Shown here: positions 7,977-15,659 of the stretch, one piece after another
Numbering within the stretch: the first letter of the stretch is position 1
Layout of the letters: each line of letters starts with the position of its first letter
From: JAHBNG01 sp039028975
GTDB taxonomy: Bacteria; Chloroflexota; Anaerolineae; Caldilineales; Caldilineaceae
Length of the DNA: 60,151 bases
Direction of reading: 5' to 3'
Assembly: GCA_039028975.1 (NCBI GenBank)
Contig: JBCCHB010000105.1
Location: forward strand, 1 to 60,151
The notes under the pieces: generated by a model
The model's input: the letters and a program-made list of their open reading frames with translations, nothing else
Told to the model about the DNA's origin: nothing
Database searches by the model: none
Program-made: the position numbers and the translations under genes

Positions 7977-9572
7977 TTACCGCTGCAACCGCTCCCGTTC
8001 CACCAGCAGGCGACGCAAAATCTTCCCTGCAGGTGACCTGGGAATCTCATCCACAAATTCCAAACGGCGGATCTTCTTATAGGGAGCCACACATTCAGCA
8101 ACATAGTCCATAATGTCATCGGCAGCGATCTCGCTCTTGGCGACGATAAACGCCTTGGGCACCTCACCCGCTTCCTCATCGGGGCTGGGAATTACTGCCG
8201 CATCTGCGACGGCTTCATGCCCAATCAGAATTGCCTCTAACTCGGCTGGGGCTACCTGTAGTCCCTTGTACTTGATCAGATCTTTGACGCGGTCGACGAT
8301 GTAGGCGTAGCCATCCTCATCCACATAGCCCACGTCGCCGGTATGTAACCACCTCTCCTCATCGATGCAGTCGGCTGTGGCGGCTGGATTGTTCAGATAG
8401 CCTTTCATCAATTGGGGGCCACGAATACAAAGTTCGCCTCGCATACCAACACCAACAGGTTCCCCACTCTCCACATCTAAAATTTTGACCTCCGTATTCG
8501 GTATGGCCGGCCCAATTGAGGCGGGGCGTTGCTTGCCTGCCACGGTTGGGCCGATATGGGTCACAGTGCTTGTTTCGGTCAGGCCATAGCCTTGCGCAAC
8601 CACACAGCCGAGGCGCGCTGCCGTGGTCGCTGCCAACGCTTCGCTCAGTGGCGCTGCCCCGGATGAAATTGAGCGGATGGAGGAGAGATCGTATTGATCG
8701 ACCAGCGGGTGCTTGGCTAAGCTCAAAACAATCGGAGGGACTAGATGCATCATGGTAATACCATACTGCTGGATGAGGCTCAGGAATTGTTCCAAATCAA
8801 AGCGGGGCATGGTGACCACAGTGGCCCCCTTGGAGAGGCTGTAGCTCATCAGGACGACCATGCCGAAGATGTGATAGAAGGGCAGGATGCCCATGAGGAT
8901 ATCATCTTGGGAAATCGGCTCTACATATAGAGCACCATCGTTTTGGCTAACGCTGGCGACGAGGTTGTAATGGGTCAGCATGACGCCTTTGGACAGACCA
9001 GTTGTCCCGCTAGAATAAGGAATCACGGCCAGATCTTCGCGTACGTCAAGATCAATGGGCGGTAGCTGGCCATCACTTTGTAGGAGATCGGCAAAAGGGG
9101 TCACACAAGCTACGTTGCTATTTAGAACCTCGGGAACTTCACCAAAGACAAATATTTCTGTAATGTTAGCTTGGGCGGCGGCCGCTTGCGCGTTCTCTAA
9201 AAGAGTGGGGGTGGTCAGCAGATATTTGGCTCCAGTATCATTTAACTGGTGAGCCAGTTCATTCACCATATGTAGGGGGTTAATAGTTGTGTTGGTCCCA
9301 CCCGCCATGCAGACAGCGTGGAAGGCAATGGCATATTCAGGCCGATTTGGGCAATAGATGGCAAAAATGTCACCCTTGCTGAAACCGCGCTGATGCAGAC
9401 TGGCCGCAACCCGTTGAACGCCCTCGGCAAGCTTTGCATAAGTAAGGACACGCCCACTCGGTCCGTCAATGAGGGCGGGCTTTTCGCCAAAATCTGCTGC
9501 ATGTTGTAGTACATAGTTCGTGATTGAGAGCGAAGGGACGGTGACGTCGGGGTATGGACTTTGGAAGAACAT
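7977..9572 (-). CDS. AMP-dependent acyl-CoA ligase (4-coumarate-CoA ligase-like)
   Basis: A full-length 531-residue ANL-superfamily enzyme. The P-loop is YSSGTTGLSKGV (~residues 187-198), the A5 motif GYGLTETS, the A7 aspartate lies in LHTGDVGYVDEDGY, and the A8 hinge in VDRVKDLIKYKGLQVAPAELE. The C-terminal PRSPAGKILRR holds the catalytic Lys (A10). It adenylates a carboxylic acid and transfers it to CoA. The overall look is the 4CL/fatty-acyl-CoA ligase group. AGGAG precedes the start. It is the last gene of a minus-strand run from 19391 that holds a decarboxylase and N-acyltransferase-like proteins, so it may supply the acyl-CoA those use; this is inference. Confidence 0.92.
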   Translation of the reverse strand: MFFQSPYPDVTVPSLSITNYVLQHAADFGEKPALIDGPSGRVLTYAKLAEGVQRVAASLHQRGFSKGDIFAIYCPNRPEYAIAFHAVCMAGGTNTTINPLHMVNELAHQLNDTGAKYLLTTPTLLENAQAAAAQANITEIFVFGEVPEVLNSNVACVTPFADLLQSDGQLPPIDLDVREDLAVIPYSSGTTGLSKGVMLTHYNLVASVSQNDGALYVEPISQDDILMGILPFYHIFGMVVLMSYSLSKGATVVTMPRFDLEQFLSLIQQYGITMMHLVPPIVLSLAKHPLVDQYDLSSIRSISSGAAPLSEALAATTAARLGCVVAQGYGLTETSTVTHIGPTVAGKQRPASIGPAIPNTEVKILDVESGEPVGVGMRGELCIRGPQLMKGYLNNPAATADCIDEERWLHTGDVGYVDEDGYAYIVDRVKDLIKYKGLQVAPAELEAILIGHEAVADAAVIPSPDEEAGEVPKAFIVAKSEIAADDIMDYVAECVAPYKKIRRLEFVDEIPRSPAGKILRRLLVERERLQR

Positions 9573-9641
9573 GATGACTCCTGCGATTTTTCATAGTGCG
9601 GCAGCGTAACCTACAGTTTGATAAACTGGGACGGGTCCAAC

Positions 9642-9741
9642 CGTAGGTGCGGTTTGTAACCGCACGAGCATGGAAAATCCCGTCTCTTCTCTTGAAAATG
9701 AGCGGGCGGCCACCTGTGCGCAGTTGAAAACAGCGCCTGCA
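9642..9741. repeat. C-family MITE-like element, copy 2
   Basis: A 100-bp second copy of the element at 4201-4300, same orientation. Long stretches match, including the central CTTGAAAATGAGCGGGCGGCCA block, and the ends are CGTAGGTGCGGTTTG and AAAACAGCGCCTGC. It lies between the ligase gene and the GNAT-like gene. Confidence 0.75.
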
Positions 9742-9832
9742 AGTTATTAAAAAACAGAGACTCAGTCAGTTGCAAAGACGTAAGAGAAAAATCTGTGTAA
9801 TCTGCAAATCTTTGTTCAAAACTTTTTCGGCT

Positions 9833-10825
9833 CTACTTAAGACGCAACACATAGCACATACTGCCGCTATCTCGATCCGCGATAAAACCGTCGGAACTGC
9901 TCAGAACATCTTCACGAGTAGCGTCGTTTACAGATACCCTTTGCTGAGTCCGAAATGGAGCATAGTGTACCCGCGCCGCGCCCAGCGCCTCCCAAGCTGA
10001 CCCTGCCCACGGGTGCGTCGCTTCCGTCAACACATAGATGTAGCCAAGTTGCTGATAGCGTTCCGCCGTGGCAGCCACCAGCTCAAAGGCCTCCTTTGAG
10101 GGCAGCGTCTCGACAGAGGCTGCGATAACAGGATGACCGACTTTGCCCCGAGTATATGCGTCCTGAAATGCCGGATACCGCGCACATAGTGCCGGGATCG
10201 CTTCGGCATCTTGGGCATCTAATAAGGTATATATCGGCTCAAAAAATGATAGAACAGCAGCGATGAAGGGATCGTTTGGACGGTGAGTTTCAGGTTCAGT
10301 AATCGATGGCATTGGCTCGCTGATGACTCCACCCAGTACCTCTTCGTCCTCGTTAACAAGCACCATGGAAGAGTCTAAAACCGCAGCGTTAAGCTGAACG
10401 GCCGAGCGTGGGCTAGCAGGGTCCGTGAATTTAAAGAGTCGAATAAACCAGTAAGTAATGTTTTCTTTCGTCCACTCCCCAAACGAATCACATCCAAATG
10501 GGTCGACATGTTTATATTCCAGAAGGTCATCTGGCAGATCCTGAGGCAACTGAAGATGGCGATTGACAGTTTCACGCGGGTTAAAACCCTCTGCAATCAC
10601 GCGAGCCATCCGCAAGCGCTGGTCTGGTGAAAGTTGTACAGCCGGTTTCGTAATATATCGGCTGCTGCGATGGGGACGTGCCCGTTCAAAATCGACCAGC
10701 GGTATATTCTCTGGCAATATTTGTAGCCCATGATATGCCACGTCTTTGGCCCGGGGATATCCACAGAAGGGTAAAGGGAGTGGCCTGGCTAAAGATTCCG
10801 GTCTTTCAAGTACATTGCTGTTCAT
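9833..10825 (-). CDS. GNAT-like protein, paralogue of the gene at 12821-13813
   Basis: This 330-residue protein is alignable from end to end with the 331-residue product at 12821-13813. Shared blocks include RPLPLPFCGYPRAKDVAYHG near the N-terminus, ERARPHRSSRY, and FIADRDSGSM-YVLRLK at the end. The middle (SSMVLVNEDEEVLGGVI) looks like GNAT beta strands 2-4, and the last third (AATAERYQQLGYIYVLTEAT followed by AWEALGA) like the C-terminal half of a GNAT fold. I therefore suggest an acyltransferase, though no definite R/Q-x-x-G-x-G/A loop is seen. AAAGGA lies upstream, beside a T-family repeat. Probably part of the surrounding enzyme cluster. Confidence 0.75.
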   Translation of the reverse strand: MNSNVLERPESLARPLPLPFCGYPRAKDVAYHGLQILPENIPLVDFERARPHRSSRYITKPAVQLSPDQRLRMARVIAEGFNPRETVNRHLQLPQDLPDDLLEYKHVDPFGCDSFGEWTKENITYWFIRLFKFTDPASPRSAVQLNAAVLDSSMVLVNEDEEVLGGVISEPMPSITEPETHRPNDPFIAAVLSFFEPIYTLLDAQDAEAIPALCARYPAFQDAYTRGKVGHPVIAASVETLPSKEAFELVAATAERYQQLGYIYVLTEATHPWAGSAWEALGAARVHYAPFRTQQRVSVNDATREDVLSSSDGFIADRDSGSMCYVLRLK

Positions 10826-10837
10826 TTATTCATTCCT

Positions 10838-10924
10838 TTACTCTCAGTTTTGTTTGAAAAGCGAGGTTTGGTCTCTACTGTAGAGGCTGCGGAAAATGCC
10901 GGTTTTCAACGCGACCGCAATATA
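10838..10924. repeat. T-family MITE-like element, copy 2
   Basis: An ~87-bp degenerate copy with TACTCTCAGTTTTGTTTGA at one end and CGCGACCGCAATATAG at the other. It fills most of the gap between the sulfotransferase and GNAT-like genes and ends just before the latter's ribosome site, so it forms part of that gene's leader. Confidence 0.65.
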
Positions 10925-10944
10925 GTAGCATTAAAGAGGGTCTC

Positions 10945-11895
10945 CTACTTGAGATTCGTAGCGTTTGATAATCCTCTTTCCAACACTAATGTTTCCCGTA
11001 AGGCTTGATAAGAAGAGATCCCCACCCTGGTCTCAACTTCTTCATGCCATCTGACATCCATCTCGGCGCTGATGTCGGTAGGCAGTTCAGTACGATGATC
11101 ACCTATACGTCCCGTTTTGACCATGGTGAAGGTATCGCTTGGGGGGATAAAGTCGAGCTTTGCGAGCGCTTCTTGGTACAACCAAGCGCTAAATTTCGGC
11201 TTGTGGGCGAGCATAAAATCGAGTGAAGCCTGTTTAACGGCTAATGTCAACAATTCCTCGTCTAGCTCCAACCCCAGAAAGTCGGCAATCATTTGTATTG
11301 TAGCAGGCAAATCGGCCTTCATCTCCTCATAAGAGAGGAGTAATACGTTGGGGGTATAGAACTGTTCCCACCAGGAGACCAGATGTTCCCAATAGCCAGA
11401 GAGGAATTTGGATTCCTGCTTGTCTAAATAGATGGCCCTGGCAAATTCCGCAAGAGAGACTGCCCCATCCGCCCAACTGTACCCATTACAAAAGTGATAA
11501 AGGGAAACTAGAGCATCTTTGGGGTCGCGGAAGGAAACGATGTAGCGACCTCCTTTCGGAATGGCATAATAGCTGAGGTGACTTTTGAAAACCCGAAAGC
11601 CGCCGCACTGAGGGGCATAGGGATCAATCCCTAGCAACTGGACAATCTCCAACCAAGGGATGACCTGTATCAGATCATCAAAATCCATATTGCCGCGGGT
11701 TCTCAGGCAATGGACAATCTGTTGCAACCAGGTGGTGCCGCATTTACTGTAAGGCGAAATGAAGAGGTCGGTTGGCTGGGCCAGGTAAGCCATACCGAAT
11801 TCCAAGCTTTCTTTGAACACAGGATCATGTTTTGCTCCCCGCGTGCGCCATTCGTTCAGCGAAGCAGGACGGGTGAGGGGCTTAGTTGTGATCAT
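10945..11895 (-). CDS. Sulfotransferase (PAPS-dependent, type I)
   Basis: The 316-residue protein has the 5'-phosphosulfate-binding loop SPYSKCGTTWLQQI (~residues 47-60), the 3'-phosphate-binding motif GRYIVSFRDPKDALVSLYHF, and the C-terminal KTGRIGDHR that corresponds to the RKGxxGDW loop. These mark a cytosolic-type sulfotransferase, which transfers sulfonate from PAPS to a hydroxyl or amine of a small molecule. Its start codon overlaps the stop of the upstream DUF6875-like gene by four bases (ATGA), so the two are translationally coupled. Substrate unknown; presumably the product of this cluster. Confidence 0.93.
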   Translation of the reverse strand: MITTKPLTRPASLNEWRTRGAKHDPVFKESLEFGMAYLAQPTDLFISPYSKCGTTWLQQIVHCLRTRGNMDFDDLIQVIPWLEIVQLLGIDPYAPQCGGFRVFKSHLSYYAIPKGGRYIVSFRDPKDALVSLYHFCNGYSWADGAVSLAEFARAIYLDKQESKFLSGYWEHLVSWWEQFYTPNVLLLSYEEMKADLPATIQMIADFLGLELDEELLTLAVKQASLDFMLAHKPKFSAWLYQEALAKLDFIPPSDTFTMVKTGRIGDHRTELPTDISAEMDVRWHEEVETRVGISSYQALRETLVLERGLSNATNLK

Positions 11896-12626
11896 TTTGA
11901 TATCCTTTTGGCAATTGATTGAGAGGACTTCTGCGGATCGGAAGTCAATCGGGTAACGCTGGGGTGCTTTTGAGTGGAGGATAATCTCACTTGTCGGCCG
12001 AATTTCTTGAGACTGCTATAATATAAATCCACAAGACCATGCTCATTGGACACTCTGTTTCTTTGATATTGTTCACCAAACCTCTTGTTATATTCCTCAA
12101 ACCAACTTTGCTGCTGGTGTAGAAACAAGATGTCATGGACCGCCATATTGCGAATAACCAGCATTGGATACGGAGAAACCATGGGATGGAAATTTGGATT
12201 GCGAATACTATCTATTTTTGAGTTCGGGTGAAACTCACCTAGCATTAGACCAAGCTGCACAACGCTTGTCTTTAACTCTTTGGCAATTTGATCTACAATG
12301 GGCGCGTTCTCTTTGAGCACGTTGGGAAAAACAACAAGTATGGTGTTATAGAGAGCATCTTTTGCACCAGTGGATAAATAGTGTCGGAAGGACTTAATAT
12401 AAGATTGAATAAGTGAAATGATTTCACCCTTATTCTGACCATCTATCTCATAATGAAGAGCCAAGTAAAAGGAGTTCCTCTTAAGAGAAGGAGGAACAAA
12501 GGGGCATACAGGTCCAGCTCTGCCCAAATCCGGGTGTGACGAGCAGATGGTGTGCTTCGCCCAATTCACAACATTTTGCGCATCTTCGATTCGCTCAGGT
12601 GTCAAAAGCCCTATATCATTTTTCAT
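11892..12626 (-). CDS. DUF6875-like protein of the biosynthetic cluster
   Basis: This 244-residue soluble protein has a conserved-looking block HPDLGRAGPVCPFVPPSL (~residues 35-52), the signature I associate with DUF6875 proteins, which often sit in natural-product clusters. Further on, FHPNSKIDSIRNPNFHPMVSPYPMLVIRNMAVHDILFL fits the same family. The cysteine within GPVCPF could be functional. No known reaction. It overlaps the sulfotransferase by four bases, which ties its role to that step or its substrate. The family name is from memory of the motif. Confidence 0.7.
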   Translation of the reverse strand: MKNDIGLLTPERIEDAQNVVNWAKHTICSSHPDLGRAGPVCPFVPPSLKRNSFYLALHYEIDGQNKGEIISLIQSYIKSFRHYLSTGAKDALYNTILVVFPNVLKENAPIVDQIAKELKTSVVQLGLMLGEFHPNSKIDSIRNPNFHPMVSPYPMLVIRNMAVHDILFLHQQQSWFEEYNKRFGEQYQRNRVSNEHGLVDLYYSSLKKFGRQVRLSSTQKHPSVTRLTSDPQKSSQSIAKRISK

Positions 12627-12820
12627 CAGAATATTACTTCCTGAAATTTTCGTGGTTCTTCGGCTCTCACGTCGTTAACAAAACCGCAGGGGGCTTTAGC
12701 CCACTGAATGCATCGCCGCCCGAGCCTAGTTTAGCAGGCGATGTTTACTAGCCCTGTCTATTTGTGATAGGGTGGCTTGTCTGTCATCTCTGAGAAATTC
12801 CTCACTTGTGCAACGCCTAA

Positions 12821-13813
12821 TTACTTGAGACGCAGCACATAGAACATGCTTCCGGTGTCCCTGTCTGCTATATATCCGTCGGGGCTGCTCACACCATCTT
12901 CATGGGGTACGGCATGGATCGGTACCCTTTGTATCGTTCGGAAGGGAGCAAAGTGAACGCGAACTGCACCTAATGTCTCCCAAGCTGACGCTGGCCACTG
13001 GTGGGTTGCTTCAATTAATTGATATTCGTAGCCGAGTTGCTGATAGCGTTCTGCTGTCGCAGCCATCTGTTCAAAGGCTTCTTTCGAAGAGATCGCATCG
13101 TCACGCGCGGCCATAAAAGGGCGACCTACTTTGCCCTGGGCATATGCGTCCTCAAATGCCGGGTACTTGTTGCATAGTGCAGGTAGCGCTTCCGCTCCCT
13201 GGGCATCCAAGAAATCAAAAATCGGCTTGACAAACGATAGCACAGCATCGATGAAGGGATCGTCCCGGCGGAAGGAGAATGGTTCAGTGATAGAGGGATA
13301 CGGTTCATTTAGGACGCCACCCAACACGTCTCCAGCCTCATTGATGAGCGCCATAGATGGTTCCAAAACCTTCATGTTCAGCTGAATGGCGTTGCGTGGA
13401 CTGTCGGGATCCGTGAGTTCGAAGAGCCGGATAGACCAATAGGTAATGTTCTCTTGTGTCCATTCTCCGAATGGCTCGCAACCATATGGATCGGTATGTG
13501 TTTGCTCCAAAAGAGCTGCTGGCGGATTCTTTGGCGGCTGGAGGTGACGGGTTAAGGCGTCACGCTTAGCAAACGATCTGGCTATGATGCGTGCCATTTC
13601 CAATTGTTGAGGTGGCGAAAGTTGGGCAGCCGGTGTTGGGGTATATCGGTTGCTGCGATGGGGACGTGCTAGTTCAAAATCGACCAGTGGCAGGGTCTCT
13701 GGCAGCAGTTGAAGTCCGTGATATGCCACATCCTTGGCTCTTGGGAACCCACAAAAAGGTAGTGGAAGTGGTCCAGCCAAATCTGTCGGTCTGTCAAGTA
13801 TATTAATGCTCAT
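12821..13813 (-). CDS. GNAT-like protein, paralogue of the gene at 9833-10825
   Basis: The start at 13813 (MSINILDRPT) is preferred over an upstream in-frame ATG at 13837: AAAGGA lies eight bases before it, and the resulting N-terminus matches its paralogue (MNSNVLERPE). The 331-residue protein shares the RAKDVAYHGLQ block, the SMALINEAGDVLGGVL strand region, the AATAERYQQLGYEYQLIEAT helix-strand region and the FRT-QRV and YVLRLK tail with it. GNAT-like by general character. Two retained copies in one cluster, separated by the sulfotransferase and DUF6875 genes, suggest two related acyl-transfer or binding steps. Confidence 0.75.
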   Translation of the reverse strand: MSINILDRPTDLAGPLPLPFCGFPRAKDVAYHGLQLLPETLPLVDFELARPHRSNRYTPTPAAQLSPPQQLEMARIIARSFAKRDALTRHLQPPKNPPAALLEQTHTDPYGCEPFGEWTQENITYWSIRLFELTDPDSPRNAIQLNMKVLEPSMALINEAGDVLGGVLNEPYPSITEPFSFRRDDPFIDAVLSFVKPIFDFLDAQGAEALPALCNKYPAFEDAYAQGKVGRPFMAARDDAISSKEAFEQMAATAERYQQLGYEYQLIEATHQWPASAWETLGAVRVHFAPFRTIQRVPIHAVPHEDGVSSPDGYIADRDTGSMFYVLRLK

Positions 13814-13864
13814 ATCAATATTCCTTTGTTTATGCACAGCTTTAGTTCTTTTCCAAGTGTAGTC

Positions 13865-15622
13865 TCAGTGCAAACTACTTTCTACAAATATCGCTTCCTT
13901 TTGAGGTCTCTTTTGAGAAAGTGACTGAGTAACGTAGTCGCCTTTGTACTCAAATTCATCGTAGCCAAATACGTCTTGAGGCTCGAGTTCCTGTTCGCTA
14001 GTCAAAGAGAATAGAGTCGCACTATCTGTGCCAATCGACAGAGCACGTTGGTACTTGAGTCGTTTTGCTGCGAGCATGGAGGCCCGCTGTAATGCCGGAA
14101 GCAACCACTGTTCATTTGATATCTTTGCCGAGACGCTGGACAATGCCAAGTAGGCGACATCTCCGTGTTCAACGCGTCCATACCGCTCTATATAATGGCC
14201 TTTCAAAATACCCGTCAGCGTGTAAGTAGGATACATAACAGAAGGCAGTTTTTGCACGAAGTGAGAACGATTGGCAATATGCTCGGCGAAATCCGTTGCC
14301 AAAGAGAAACCAACAACCTGTTTGGAGGCCCTATCCACTGCCACAAATGACATCGGTTGATCCAAATACAAATGACCGAATTCGACTAAATACTTCTCCA
14401 ATTCGGGATAGGGAGCCTCCTGGGACGCTATTAGGGGGTGCTGAGAGAAGCACGCATCATTGGCCAGCTTGCCTGTTTCCTCCAGGTAGTGGGTGCTTAG
14501 TGGCACAATATCAATATGGGGTGTTTTTTCTATGAGACCACTGCGCAAATCGTGGGCGAATTCCGTCACCTTTTCTTCTGAAAAGTGCTGTAAAACGACC
14601 ATGTGCGCACGATCCTTTTCAGAGGTTAATTGCCATTTCTGGTAGATGGGATCCGAGGGTTTGTCGAACACAACAGTGGTTGAGAAGTCGTTAAGTAGGG
14701 GATTGTATCCAAGTGTATCCAAATGCTTGTAAAGACGAGTGGCATTGCGTCGACAGTTGGCGACCTCCTCTGCCAATTGCCAACCGCGGGTCGATAGTGC
14801 ATACCAAAGGGCAAGCGCAGCATACCCACTACGTGAGCCGGTAATCGTGCTATCAATACTCCCTAAATACTCGATGCTTTTGCCAAAGAGCGAAGCATTT
14901 GATTTGCGGGTTAAGACAACGCCATAAGGAACAGGTGCGCCAATGAATTTGTGGCCACTCACTGCGATACTGTCCAGAGGGTACTTCTCAAAGCTGATTT
15001 GGGGCGCACCCTCTATATAGGGAACCAGTAAGCCACCCAACGCCCCATCGCAATGAATATGGTAGGGCAGACCTGAATTTTCTAAGATCTCTACGATTGG
15101 ATCAATCTGATCAACGGCACCTGTCATGGTGGTACCGAGATTGAGATTCAAGATAACGGGCTTCTTTTCTGCACATAAGAGCTGAGCTAAATGGCTGTAG
15201 TCCATCTCTCCATTCGGTAAGGTATCAACGACGACACCCTGCAAACGTAAAAGATAGGCACTCTTCGGAATAGAATAATGGCTTGCTTTAGAATAGTAGA
15301 GAATCCCATCGGGATAACGCTCGCGGCCGAGCAGGATACCGTATAGATTCGATTCCGTCCCACCGCTCGTGATATACCCCCAGTGATTTTTCAACTCGTA
15401 AAGTCGAGCAAACCAAGCCAAGCACTCTTGCTCAAACGCCATGGTATCGTCCCATCGATTGCTGCTCTGCACCACAAATGGGTCGCCAGCATTGTTGAGA
15501 TGGTACTTGAGGAATGGAGTCAGCGCGCTGTAATCGTAGTTGCGGTTGGCCGGATAGCCAGCCATGATCTTTAGGTGCTTTTCAAAATCCTTATGTAATT
15601 TTTCAAGTATCTGATTGAGCAT
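13865..15622 (-). CDS. Histidine decarboxylase-like PLP enzyme fused to a GNAT domain
   Basis: Residues 1 to ~375 match bacterial PLP-dependent histidine decarboxylases along their length: MAGYPANRNYDYSAL, WGYITSGGTESNLYGILLGRE, DGILYYSKASHYSI, CDGALGGLLVPY, SGHKFIG with the Schiff-base Lys225, and TITGSRSGYAALALWYAL. Known members end near residue 380. Here a further ~200 residues follow, containing SFVAVDRASKQVVGFSLATD and a helix-rich end, which look like a GNAT acyltransferase domain. A single polypeptide may thus make an amine (histamine or similar) and acylate it. GGAG precedes the start. Substrate identity (His versus another amino acid) is not proven by sequence alone. Confidence 0.88.
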   Translation of the reverse strand: MLNQILEKLHKDFEKHLKIMAGYPANRNYDYSALTPFLKYHLNNAGDPFVVQSSNRWDDTMAFEQECLAWFARLYELKNHWGYITSGGTESNLYGILLGRERYPDGILYYSKASHYSIPKSAYLLRLQGVVVDTLPNGEMDYSHLAQLLCAEKKPVILNLNLGTTMTGAVDQIDPIVEILENSGLPYHIHCDGALGGLLVPYIEGAPQISFEKYPLDSIAVSGHKFIGAPVPYGVVLTRKSNASLFGKSIEYLGSIDSTITGSRSGYAALALWYALSTRGWQLAEEVANCRRNATRLYKHLDTLGYNPLLNDFSTTVVFDKPSDPIYQKWQLTSEKDRAHMVVLQHFSEEKVTEFAHDLRSGLIEKTPHIDIVPLSTHYLEETGKLANDACFSQHPLIASQEAPYPELEKYLVEFGHLYLDQPMSFVAVDRASKQVVGFSLATDFAEHIANRSHFVQKLPSVMYPTYTLTGILKGHYIERYGRVEHGDVAYLALSSVSAKISNEQWLLPALQRASMLAAKRLKYQRALSIGTDSATLFSLTSEQELEPQDVFGYDEFEYKGDYVTQSLSQKRPQKEAIFVESSLH

Positions 15623-15659
15623 AGCAACTCCATTTAATCCAGAAATTTGGTTTCAAAGT

